A DNA stretch of 12,141 bases from CBDUQI01 sp965369325 (GTDB lineage: Bacteria; Pseudomonadota; Gammaproteobacteria; Steroidobacterales; JBCBZW01). The stretch spans positions 1-12,141 of the forward strand of contig CBDUQI010000181.1 of NCBI GenBank assembly GCA_965369325.1, given 5' to 3'. A model generated the notes under the pieces. The model saw only the letters and a list, made by a program, of their open reading frames with translations. It searched no databases and was not told the origin of the DNA. Numbering within the stretch: position 1 is the first letter of the stretch; each line of letters begins with the position of its first letter. The position numbers and the translations under genes were made by a program. Of the stretch, positions 1-7,279 are shown piece by piece.

Positions 1-1142
1 TCAGCGATGTGGTGCTGCAGACCCAGGCCGGACGCCGCTTTGCCGAAGTGGCCGGTCAGCTTAAAGAAGTGGTGGTGGTAGGCGCCAACGATGTGGCCGG
101 GATGATTGTGCCAGGGCCCGAAGGGGTCTATGTGGTGGGCACTGGCAACGTAGGTGTCGCGCAGACATTTATCACCCTGGGCGTCATCTACTTTGTCGTT
201 ATGATGATTGCCGCCTTCTCCTACCGGATACCAGCGCCGGGTTGGGCCCCGGCCGGGTGGACGCCGCCGGCAGCCGAGGATACCGCCAAGAGCATGATCA
301 CCACCAAACATGTACACATTGACGAAGCGCTGAAGACCCGTCAGTTCTGGCAGCTATGGATCGTGCTGTGCTTTAACGTGACCGCCGGCATTGGCGTGAT
401 CGGTGTGGCGAAAACCATGATGACCGAGATCTTCGGCACCACACTGCCCGGCATTGTCGACGGGGCCTTCGCTGCCACCTATGTATTTATGATCAGCCTG
501 TTCAATATGCTCGGGCGGTTCTTCTGGGCCAGCACCTCGGACTTTATCGGGCGACGCAATACCTACTGGGTATTCTTCGCCCTCGGCATCGTGCTGTATG
601 CCTCTATCCCCTTCACCGCACAGCAGGTCAGCGCCAATCCGAGCACGGTATGGCTGGTGTATTTCTACGCGGCAACCATGATCATCTTCACCATGTATGG
701 CGGCGGCTTTGCCACCATCCCGGCGTACCTGGCGGACATCTTCGGCACCCGCTACGTGGGCGGCATACACGGTCGCCTGCTCACCGCCTGGAGTGTCGCC
801 GGCATCCTGGGGCCGCTGGCCATCGCATCACTGCGCAACCGCGCCAGCACCTCTGCGATGGAGGACCTGAGCGCACGCATCGAGCCGGGGCTGTTCCAGC
901 AAACCTTTGGCGCCGGCAAAGATCAGCTTGCGCTGCTGGTGGAACAAAAGACCGTCACCATCGCCAAGCTGATGGAGGTAGCGCCCACCGGCACGGTCGA
1001 CCCGACGCCGAGCCTGTACAACCTCACCATGTACCTCATGGCCGCGCTGCTGGCGATCGCGCTGGTCAGCAATGCCCTGATGGGCCCAGTGGATGCCAAG
1101 CATCATATGAGCGACGAGCAACTGCGCGACGCCGTCGATTAA
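1..1142 (+). CDS. OFA-family MFS transporter, C-terminal part (5' end outside window)
   Basis: This is an inner-membrane carrier of the oxalate/formate antiporter (OFA) family of the major facilitator superfamily, whose members move small carboxylates. The reading frame is open to the window edge (first full codon at position 3), so the GTG at 9 is internal and the gene starts upstream. About 379 residues remain. They cover the last part of the N-terminal half, including the helix FITLGVIYFVVMM, then the cytoplasmic loop and six C-terminal helices. Typical OFA segments are NVTAGIGVIGVAKTM, an MFS loop motif around GRFFWASTSDFIGRR, and YGGGFATIPAYLADIFGTRY followed by GRLLTAWSVAGILGP. The gene lies 56 bp before a propionyl-CoA synthetase-like gene, so a monocarboxylate substrate is likely. 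That is inference; the family alone does not give the substrate. Family assignment is secure. Confidence 0.9.
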   Translation, partial: SDVVLQTQAGRRFAEVAGQLKEVVVVGANDVAGMIVPGPEGVYVVGTGNVGVAQTFITLGVIYFVVMMIAAFSYRIPAPGWAPAGWTPPAAEDTAKSMITTKHVHIDEALKTRQFWQLWIVLCFNVTAGIGVIGVAKTMMTEIFGTTLPGIVDGAFAATYVFMISLFNMLGRFFWASTSDFIGRRNTYWVFFALGIVLYASIPFTAQQVSANPSTVWLVYFYAATMIIFTMYGGGFATIPAYLADIFGTRYVGGIHGRLLTAWSVAGILGPLAIASLRNRASTSAMEDLSARIEPGLFQQTFGAGKDQLALLVEQKTVTIAKLMEVAPTGTVDPTPSLYNLTMYLMAALLAIALVSNALMGPVDAKHHMSDEQLRDAVD

Positions 1143-1154
1143 CCAGGTAACAAT

Positions 1155-1186
1155 GGCCGGAGCGTGCCCCAGCGCACGCCCCGGCC
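1155..1186 (+). other. Intercistronic hairpin between transporter and prpE-like gene
   Basis: The left arm GGCCGGAGCGTGC (1155-1167) pairs with the right arm GCACGCCCCGGCC (1174-1186): 13 positions with a single A-C mismatch and a 6-base loop. No T-tract follows, so it is not a standard intrinsic terminator. It ends 12 bases before the next start codon. It could protect the upstream transcript end, act as a partial attenuator, or hinder ribosome access to the next gene. Confidence 0.6.
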
Positions 1187-1198
1187 ACGGATGCGCCT

Positions 1199-3097
1199 AT
1201 GCCCAAGCCCGACTACCAACAGCACACCGAGCTCGCACGCCGCGACCCTGAGGCTTTCTGGGCAACCCAGGCCGACTCGCTGCACTGGCACAAACGCTGG
1301 GACAGTGTGCTGGATGAGCAGCAACGCTGGTTCAGCGGCGGCGAGCTGAACACCTGCTACAACGCACTGGACCGGCACGTGCTGGCCGGGCACGGCGAGC
1401 ACGTCGCCATCGCCTGGGACAGCCCGGTAAGCGACTCGCGCGAGGATCTCACCTACGCCACGTTGCTGGAGCAGACCGCCCGGCTGGCGGGCGCCATGCA
1501 GGCGCTGGGCGTCGGCCACGGGGACCGGGTGATTATCTATATGCCAATGGTGCCACAGGCGATTTGCGCGATGCTGGCATGCGCGCGCATCGGCGCGGTG
1601 CACTCTGTGGTGTTTGGCGGCTTTGCCGCACGCGAGCTGGCCACCCGCATCGATGACGCCCGCCCGCGGCTGATTCTAAGTGCCTCCTGCGGCATCGAGC
1701 CCGGGCGGGTCATCGAATACAAGCCGCTGCTGGATCAGGCGATCGAGATATGCGCACATCCGCCAGCGCACTGCCTCATTCTGCAGCGGCCACAGCTCCA
1801 GGCTGCCCTGCAGGCGCCGCGCGACCTGGACTGGGAGAGCGCCGTGGCCGGTGCAACGCAAGCCCCTGTCACCTGGGTTAAGGCCACCGACCCGCTGTAC
1901 ATCCTGTACACCTCGGGCACCACTGGCCAGCCCAAGGGCGTGGTACGGGACAACGGCGGCCACGCGGTCGCCCTGAACTACTCCATGAATGCGGTCTACG
2001 GCATGCAGCCCGGTGAGGTGTTCTGGGCGGCCTCAGACATCGGTTGGGTGGTCGGGCATTCCTACATCTGCTACGCGCCGCTGCTGTTCGGCTGCACCAG
2101 CGTCATGTACGAAGGCAAGCCAATAGGCACGCCCGATGCAGGCGCCTTCTGGCGCGTCATCCAGCAGCACCGCGTCGCCGTTCTGTTTACTGCCCCCACT
2201 GCATTTCGCGCGATCAAACGTGAAGACCCGCAGGGGGAGTTGCTTAGCGACTACGACACATCCTCCCTGCGCACGCTGTTCCTGGCTGGCGAGAAAAGTG
2301 ATACCGCCACGCTAAACTGGGCACAAAGGCATTTGTCCGTCCCCGCTATCGATCACTGGTGGCAAACCGAAACCGGCTGGCCCATCGTCGCCAACTGCCA
2401 GGGCCTCTCGGAGGTACCTATCCGCCAAGGCTCGCCGGGCTTGCCGGTAGCCGGTTATCAGGTGGAAGTGTTGGATGAGCAGGCAAGGCCGGTCGCGGCC
2501 AATACGCTAGGCAACATCGTATTGCGTCTGCCCCTGCCACCCGGCTGCCTTAGCGGGCTGTGGCGCGCGCAGCAACGTTTTCACGACAGCTACCTTAAAC
2601 GCTACCCGGGGTACTATTTGAGCGGCGATGCCGGACACATTGATGAGGACGGTTTCATCTGGATCATGAGCCGGATTGACGATGTGATTAACGTCGCTGG
2701 GCACCGCTTGTCCACCGGCGCCATGGAAGAGGTGCTGAGCGGACACCCGCAGGTGGCCGAGGTGGCCGTCGTGGGCATTGTCGATGCGCTGAAAGGGGCG
2801 GTGCCGCTGGGCCTGGTGGTGCTGAATGCAGGCGTCGAACGCGAGCATGAACAAGTGGGCGACGAGCTGATCGCGCGCGTGCGCGAGCACATTGGTGCGG
2901 TGGCGGCGCTGCGCCGGGTGGTGGTGGTCAAGCGCCTGCCTAAAACCCGCTCCGGCAAAGTACTGCGCAGCACCATTGCCGCGCTGGCCAATGGTAGTGA
3001 ATGGCAAATGCCCGCCACCATTGACGATCCGCTGATTCTTGAGGAAATTCGCCAGGCATTAGACGCCATCGGACTGGCCCGGTCCACCAGCGCCTGA
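1199..3097 (+). CDS. prpE: Propionyl-CoA synthetase-like acyl-CoA ligase (PrpE type)
   Basis: This cytoplasmic ANL-superfamily enzyme should activate a short acid with ATP and CoA through an acyl-adenylate, giving acyl-CoA, AMP and PPi; propionate is the expected substrate. At 632 residues it has the usual PrpE length. Visible motifs are the P-loop YTSGTTGQPKG (237-247) followed by the PrpE-like VVRDNGGH, then GWVVGHSY (282-289), WWQTETG (387-393), the hinge region SGDAGHIDEDGF and C-terminal PKTRSGK with catalytic Lys587, the residue that protein acetyltransferases modify in this family. Where the Acs downstream has Thr (GWVTGHSY) and Val (GTVGE), this protein has Val and Ala363 (FLAGE), fitting a roomier acyl pocket. 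ATG at 1199 is the only good start; no clear Shine-Dalgarno sequence precedes it. No prpBCD genes are in view, so propionate may be used by another route. Confidence 0.85.
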   Translation: MPKPDYQQHTELARRDPEAFWATQADSLHWHKRWDSVLDEQQRWFSGGELNTCYNALDRHVLAGHGEHVAIAWDSPVSDSREDLTYATLLEQTARLAGAMQALGVGHGDRVIIYMPMVPQAICAMLACARIGAVHSVVFGGFAARELATRIDDARPRLILSASCGIEPGRVIEYKPLLDQAIEICAHPPAHCLILQRPQLQAALQAPRDLDWESAVAGATQAPVTWVKATDPLYILYTSGTTGQPKGVVRDNGGHAVALNYSMNAVYGMQPGEVFWAASDIGWVVGHSYICYAPLLFGCTSVMYEGKPIGTPDAGAFWRVIQQHRVAVLFTAPTAFRAIKREDPQGELLSDYDTSSLRTLFLAGEKSDTATLNWAQRHLSVPAIDHWWQTETGWPIVANCQGLSEVPIRQGSPGLPVAGYQVEVLDEQARPVAANTLGNIVLRLPLPPGCLSGLWRAQQRFHDSYLKRYPGYYLSGDAGHIDEDGFIWIMSRIDDVINVAGHRLSTGAMEEVLSGHPQVAEVAVVGIVDALKGAVPLGLVVLNAGVEREHEQVGDELIARVREHIGAVAALRRVVVVKRLPKTRSGKVLRSTIAALANGSEWQMPATIDDPLILEEIRQALDAIGLARSTSA

Positions 3098-3112
3098 GTG
3101 CGCACTGGCGCT
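3089..3112 (+). other. Inverted repeat across the stop codon of the prpE-like gene
   Basis: AGCGCC (3089-3094) pairs with GGCGCT (3107-3112). The interior holds the 10-base palindrome AGTGCGCACT (3097-3106). The TGA stop codon (3095-3097) lies inside the structure. No T-run follows, so a role as a terminator is doubtful. A seven-base C run begins at 3120. Confidence 0.35.
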
Positions 3113-3166
3113 CTGGCAGCCCCCCCAATAGGCTACTCAACGCACACCGTCGCGGAGAAAATTAAG

Positions 3167-3172
3167 TAGAAT
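3167..3172 (+). promoter_or_regulatory. Candidate -10 element for acs
   Basis: TAGAAT lies in the 118-bp gap before acs, 44 bases ahead of the start codon, just after an A-rich stretch (GAGAAAATTAAG). No convincing -35 hexamer is seen at 16-18 bases upstream, so an activator would be needed if this is real. The gap is the longest in the carboxylate block and is the best place for an independent acs promoter. Confidence 0.3.
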
Positions 3173-3215
3173 ACGCTCCCCACTCAAGTTAGCCCGCCCA
3201 GGAGACTCGGCCCCT

Positions 3216-5159
3216 ATGAGCGATACCTACCCGGTCAACGACTACTACCAGAAAAATGGCTTGATCGACATGGAGCGCTATCTTCAGCTCTACGGACAAT
3301 CCATCCAGAACAACGAGCGGTTCTGGGACCAGGAAGGTAAAACGCGCATCGACTGGATCACCCCCTACACGGTGGTAAAAGACGTCTCCTACGCGAAAGA
3401 TGATCTGCACATTCGCTGGTACAGCGACGGCGTGTTAAATGCCTGTTACAACTGCGTAGACCGGCATTTGCCGGAGAAGGCAGATCAAACAGCGATTATC
3501 TGGGAGCCGGACAACCCTGCGCATCAAATGCACATTACCTACGCGCAGCTGCATCGACGCGTGTGCCGCTTTGCCAATGTGCTCAAAGCGCAGGGGGTGC
3601 GCAAAGGCGACCGGGTCACGCTGTATATGCCGATGATCCCGGATGCGGCCGTGGCAATGCTGGCCTGCACGCGCATCGGTGCAATTCACTCGGTTGTCTT
3701 CGGCGGCTTCTCGCCCGAAGCACTTGCCGGACGCATTATCGATTGTCAGTCCAGCCTGGTGATTACGGCCGATGAGGGTGTGCGCGGCGGAAAATCCGTT
3801 CCCCTGAAAGCCAACGTGGATGCGGCAGCGGCGCACCCGGATGTCACCACCCTTAAAACGGTGCTGGTGGTAAAGAGCACCGGCGGTGATATTCAGTGGC
3901 ATGGCGAACGTGACGTGTGGCTGCACGAAGCGGCGCGCGAAGCGGACGATGACTGCCCGTGCGAGCCGATGGGCGCCGAGGACCCCATGTTCATCCTCTA
4001 CACGTCCGGCTCTACCGGTAAGCCCAAGGGCGTGCTGCACACCACCGGCGGGTACATGGTGTACGCATCGCTCACCCACGAGCATGTATTTAACTACCAA
4101 CCTGGAGACATCTACTGGTGTACGGCCGACGTGGGCTGGGTCACCGGGCATTCCTATATTGTGTACGGCCCGTTGGCCAACGGCGCCACAACACTCATGT
4201 TTGAAGGCGTACCCAACTATCCTGATGCAGGCCGGCTGTGGCAGGTCTGCGATAAGCACAAGGTCAACATCTGCTACACCGCACCGACCGCCATCCGCGC
4301 CCTGATGGGCGCCGGCGATGAGCCAGTGAAAGCGACCTCACGCAAGAGCCTGCGCCTGCTCGGCACCGTGGGCGAGCCGATTAACCCAGAGGCCTGGGAC
4401 TGGTACTACCACGTGGTTGGTGAGGGACGTTGCCCGATTGTTGATACCTGGTGGCAGACCGAAACCGGTGGCATCCTGATCAGCCCGCTGCCGGGCGTCA
4501 CCACGTTAAAGCCCGGCTCGGCCACCCGGCCGCTGTTCGGGATTCAGCCCGCGATTGTGGATGGGGACGGTACCGAGTTGGTCGGCGCGGCCGAAGGCAA
4601 TCTGGTTATTGCCGACAGTTGGCCCGGACAAATGCGTACCGTCTACGGTGACCATCAGCGTTTTATCGATACGTATTTCAGCACCTTTGAAGGCAAGTAT
4701 TTTACTGGTGATGGCGCGCGGCGCGATGAGGACGGGTACTACTGGATTACCGGGCGTGTGGATGACGTGCTGAACGTCTCGGGTCACCGCATGGGCACGG
4801 CGGAAGTGGAGAGCGCGCTGGTCGCACACCCCGCCGTTGCAGAAGCGGCAGTCGTGGGCTATCCACACGACATCAAAGGGCAGGGCATCTATGTCTACGT
4901 CACCTTAATGAACGGGATTGAGTCCACCGATGCGCTGGCTGGCGAATTGCGCCAATGGGTGCGAAAAGAAATTGGCCCCATCGCCACACCAGACCTGCTG
5001 CAGTGGGCGCCAGGTCTGCCGAAAACCCGCTCGGGCAAAATCATGCGCAGGATTCTGCGCAAGATCGCGGAAAACGACTACGGTAATCTAGGCGATACCT
5101 CTACCCTGGCGGAGCCAGCAGTGGTAGAACAGCTAATAGAGAACCGGATGAACCGGTAG
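3216..5159 (+). CDS. acs: Acetyl-CoA synthetase (AMP-forming)
   Basis: This cytoplasmic enzyme converts acetate, ATP and CoA to acetyl-CoA, AMP and PPi, feeding the TCA and glyoxylate cycles; it is the high-affinity acetate-scavenging route. The 647 residues match full-length Acs. Features in order: N-terminal Acs region with WYSDGVLNACYNCVDRH (68-84), P-loop YTSGSTGKPKG (262-272), GWVTGHSY (307-314), GTVGEPINPEAW (383-394), WWQTETGG (412-419), the adenylate-binding and hinge part YFTGDGARRDEDGYYWITGR, the CoA-contact motif DDVLNVSGHRMGTAEVE, and PKTRSGKIMRRILRKIA with Lys608, the family's lysine acetylation switch. Val385 and Trp413 are the residues that keep the acyl pocket small in known Acs proteins. 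The start is supported by AGGAGA (3200-3205), ten bases before ATG. It is followed closely by the two symporter genes, the common arrangement of acetate activation with uptake. Confidence 0.97.
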   Translation: MSDTYPVNDYYQKNGLIDMERYLQLYGQSIQNNERFWDQEGKTRIDWITPYTVVKDVSYAKDDLHIRWYSDGVLNACYNCVDRHLPEKADQTAIIWEPDNPAHQMHITYAQLHRRVCRFANVLKAQGVRKGDRVTLYMPMIPDAAVAMLACTRIGAIHSVVFGGFSPEALAGRIIDCQSSLVITADEGVRGGKSVPLKANVDAAAAHPDVTTLKTVLVVKSTGGDIQWHGERDVWLHEAAREADDDCPCEPMGAEDPMFILYTSGSTGKPKGVLHTTGGYMVYASLTHEHVFNYQPGDIYWCTADVGWVTGHSYIVYGPLANGATTLMFEGVPNYPDAGRLWQVCDKHKVNICYTAPTAIRALMGAGDEPVKATSRKSLRLLGTVGEPINPEAWDWYYHVVGEGRCPIVDTWWQTETGGILISPLPGVTTLKPGSATRPLFGIQPAIVDGDGTELVGAAEGNLVIADSWPGQMRTVYGDHQRFIDTYFSTFEGKYFTGDGARRDEDGYYWITGRVDDVLNVSGHRMGTAEVESALVAHPAVAEAAVVGYPHDIKGQGIYVYVTLMNGIESTDALAGELRQWVRKEIGPIATPDLLQWAPGLPKTRSGKIMRRILRKIAENDYGNLGDTSTLAEPAVVEQLIENRMNR

Positions 5160-5162
5160 TAC

Positions 5163-5179
5163 TGACGCCACGCGCGTCA
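5163..5179 (+). other. Small hairpin between acs and the DUF4212 gene
   Basis: TGACGC (5163-5168) and GCGTCA (5174-5179) form a 6-bp stem with a 5-base loop, three bases after the acs stop codon. No T-tract follows, so it is more likely a processing or mRNA-stability element, or chance, than a terminator. Confidence 0.3.
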
Positions 5180-5195
5180 CGGTTGGGGGAAACGC

Positions 5196-5462
5196 GTGTC
5201 TGACAATGCCCGCGCCTATTGGCGCGCCAATCTCAAGCTCATGGCCGGCTGCCTGGCGGTATGGTTTACCGTCTCGTTTGTCTGCGGCATCCTGCTGGTC
5301 GAGCAGCTGAATCAATTCCGCCTCGGCGGCTACAAGCTGGGTTTTTGGTTTGCCCAACAAGGCGCCGTCTACACCTTTGTCGTGCTCATCTTCGTTTACG
5401 CCTGGCGCATGTCGGTACTGGACGAGCGTTACCGCCAGCAACAAGGCCGTCCCCAGGGCTGA
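5196..5462 (+). CDS. DUF4212 small subunit of sodium/substrate symporter
   Basis: This small inner-membrane protein of 88 residues belongs to the DUF4212 / sodium-substrate symporter small subunit family. It is nearly always encoded just before an SSS-family carrier, as here (26 bp). The N-terminus ARAYWRANLKLM is typical of the family. Two membrane helices follow, around residues 15-35 (LMAGCLAVWFTVSFVCGILLV) and 49-68 (GFWFAQQGAVYTFVVLIFVY), then a short charged cytoplasmic tail. The start is GTG, supported by GGGGGA at 5185-5190, five bases upstream. Its exact role is not established; assembly or stability of the large subunit is the usual suggestion. The family call is secure; the substrate, probably acetate or a similar acid, is inferred from the adjacent acs. 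Confidence 0.92.
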   Translation: MSDNARAYWRANLKLMAGCLAVWFTVSFVCGILLVEQLNQFRLGGYKLGFWFAQQGAVYTFVVLIFVYAWRMSVLDERYRQQQGRPQG

Positions 5463-5465
5463 GGG

Positions 5466-5479
5466 CGCGGGCGCCCGCG
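5466..5479 (+). other. 14-base perfect palindrome before the symporter start
   Basis: CGCGGGCGCCCGCG is self-complementary over all 14 bases and sits between the DUF4212 stop and the GGAG ribosome-binding site (5479-5482) of the symporter gene, touching it by one base. In RNA it could form a hairpin or dimer contact and influence the relative translation of small and large subunits. It may also be a by-product of high GC content. Confidence 0.4.
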
Positions 5480-5488
5480 GAGCAACGC

Positions 5489-7195
5489 ATGGATCTTCAA
5501 ACCCTTACCTATCTAGTCGTCGGGGCCACCTTTGCCCTGTACATAGGCATTGCCTTTTGGGCGCGAGCGGGCAGCACCAGCGAGTTCTACGTGGCCGGCG
5601 GCCATATACATCCCATCGCCAATGGCATGGCGACCGCCGCCGACTGGATGTCGGCGGCATCGTTCATCTCCATGGCGGGGCTCATTGCCTACATGGGGTA
5701 CGGCGGCTCCGTATTTCTCATGGGTTGGACCGGCGGCTACGTGCTGCTGGCGATGTTTATCGCGCCCTATCTGCGCAAGTTCGGCAAGTTCACGGTGCCG
5801 GAGTTTATTGGCGAGCGTTACTATTCACGCACCGCGCGCATTGTGGCCGTGCTGTGCTTGATTGTCGCGTCGGTCACCTACGTGATTGGGCAAATGAAAG
5901 GCATTGGCGTCGCCTTCAGCCGCTTCTTGGAGGTGGACTACGACACCGGACTAAGCGTGGGCATGGCCATCGTGTTCGTGTACGCCGTGCTGGGCGGCAT
6001 GAAGGGCATCACTTACACACAGATTGCCCAGTACTGTGTGCTGATTTTCGCCTATACCATCCCCGCGATATTTATTTCGTTGAACCTCACCGGCAATCCT
6101 ATCCCGCAACTGGGCCTCGGCAGCACGATGAGCGGATCAGATGTGTATCTGCTGGACAAAGTGGACCAGGTCCTGCGCGATATCGGGTTTGCTGAGTACA
6201 CCACCCAAGCCCGCCTGAGCACCCTTAACATGGTTGCCTTCACCGCTTCGCTGATGATTGGCACGGCCGGGCTCCCGCACGTGATCATCCGGTTTTTCAC
6301 CGTACCCAAAGTATCCGACGCGCGCGTCTCGGCCGGGTGGGCGCTGCTGTTTATTGCAGTACTCTACACCACCGCCCCTGCCGTGGGTGCCATGGCCCGC
6401 CTCAACCTGATGAGCACCATAGAGCCGACGCCTGGTGCGTATCTGGCGTACGAGCAGCGCCCGAGTTGGTTCCGCAACTGGGAGAAAACCGGCCTATTGC
6501 AGTTTGAAGACAAGAACGGCGACGGCGCCATTCAATATACCGCCGAGCCCAGCACTAACGAGATGGTTAAAGTCGATCGCGATATCATTGTGCTGGCCAA
6601 TCCTGAGATCGCCAACCTGCCCAACTGGGTAATCGCACTGGTGGCGGCGGGTGGGCTGGCCGCTGCGCTGTCGACGGCAGCGGGATTGTTGCTCGCCATC
6701 TCCTCCGCTATCTCGCACGATTTGCTCAAAGGCGTATTCATGCCTGGCATTTCTGAAAAGCAGGAACTGCTGGCCAGCCGCGTGGCTATGGCGATTGCCA
6801 TTGCGGGTGCGGGGTTCCTGGGCTTCAATCCGCCTGATTTTGCCGCTGGCACGGTCGCCCTGGCGTTCGGGCTAGCCGCCTCGTCTATTTTTCCGGCGCT
6901 GTTCATGGGCATTTTCAGCACCCGCATTGGCCGCACCTCTGCCATTGCCGGCATGCTGGCCGGGCTGGGCGTCACCCTGGCGTATGTGTTCCAGCATAAG
7001 GGCATTATGTTCATCCAGAGCACGGCGTTCATGGGCGACATGTCACCAAACTGGTTTCTCGGCATCGAGCCCAATGCCTTTGGGGCAGTGGGCGCTGCCG
7101 TCAACTTCGCGGTGGCCTACGGGGTGTCTCTGTTCGCCAGCCCCCCACCCGCGCAAGTTCGTGCCATGGTGGAGGAAATCCGCCTCCCGAGCTAA
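5489..7195 (+). CDS. Sodium/solute symporter, VC_2705-type SSS family (acetate/monocarboxylate uptake)
   Basis: This is the large subunit of an inner-membrane cation/monocarboxylate symporter of the solute:sodium symporter family, related to ActP. At 568 residues it has about 13 membrane helices. Visible family features: FYVAGGHIHPIANGMATAADWMSAASFI (33-60, the first broken helix with the small-residue motif), PEFIGERYYSRTARI (104-118), GGMKGITYTQ (169-178), SLMIGTAGLPHVIIRFFTVP (254-273), and the block NPEIANLPNWVIALVAAGG into AALSTAAGLLLAISSAISHDL. A hydrophilic insert at about 320-375 holds DKNGDG (341-346), which looks like an EF-hand loop. The start ATG at 5489 is fixed by GGAG six bases upstream and by conserved similarity beginning there. 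The frame stays open upstream, but those codons lie over the DUF4212 gene and have no family character. Acetate as substrate is inferred from the acs neighbourhood. Confidence 0.93.
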   Translation: MDLQTLTYLVVGATFALYIGIAFWARAGSTSEFYVAGGHIHPIANGMATAADWMSAASFISMAGLIAYMGYGGSVFLMGWTGGYVLLAMFIAPYLRKFGKFTVPEFIGERYYSRTARIVAVLCLIVASVTYVIGQMKGIGVAFSRFLEVDYDTGLSVGMAIVFVYAVLGGMKGITYTQIAQYCVLIFAYTIPAIFISLNLTGNPIPQLGLGSTMSGSDVYLLDKVDQVLRDIGFAEYTTQARLSTLNMVAFTASLMIGTAGLPHVIIRFFTVPKVSDARVSAGWALLFIAVLYTTAPAVGAMARLNLMSTIEPTPGAYLAYEQRPSWFRNWEKTGLLQFEDKNGDGAIQYTAEPSTNEMVKVDRDIIVLANPEIANLPNWVIALVAAGGLAAALSTAAGLLLAISSAISHDLLKGVFMPGISEKQELLASRVAMAIAIAGAGFLGFNPPDFAAGTVALAFGLAASSIFPALFMGIFSTRIGRTSAIAGMLAGLGVTLAYVFQHKGIMFIQSTAFMGDMSPNWFLGIEPNAFGAVGAAVNFAVAYGVSLFASPPPAQVRAMVEEIRLPS

Positions 7196-7279
7196 CGGCG
7201 AGGCGCGCGGGCGTGCCCCTCACACGTCAGATGTCAACGCGTGACGCATCCGGGTGCGCCTTCGCGATACACTACGGCG

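Noticed and set aside
2507..3105. Minus-strand open frames opposite the prpE-like gene
   Set aside because: They are antisense shadows with no recognisable protein features and no ribosome-binding sites of note.
3097..3200. Sigma-54 promoter before acs
   Set aside because: A TGGCAG occurs at 3114-3119 but no GC of a -12 element follows at the required spacing.
3435..4259. Long minus-strand open frame opposite acs (274 codons)
   Set aside because: It is a mirror frame of a strongly conserved gene in GC-rich DNA; its product is rich in Arg, His and Cys with no domain.
5219..5488. In-frame extension of the symporter upstream by 90 codons
   Set aside because: It lies over the DUF4212 gene in another frame, is Arg/Pro-rich with no family similarity, and the true start at 5489 has a good ribosome-binding site.
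5350..6195. Alternative + frame overlapping the DUF4212 and symporter genes (281 codons)
   Set aside because: It overlaps two well-supported membrane protein genes, and its translation is Arg/His/Gly-rich with no domain.
6532..7104. Minus-strand frame opposite the symporter (190 codons)
   Set aside because: Its Met/Ala/Pro-rich composition is what the reverse of hydrophobic helices gives; it is a shadow.
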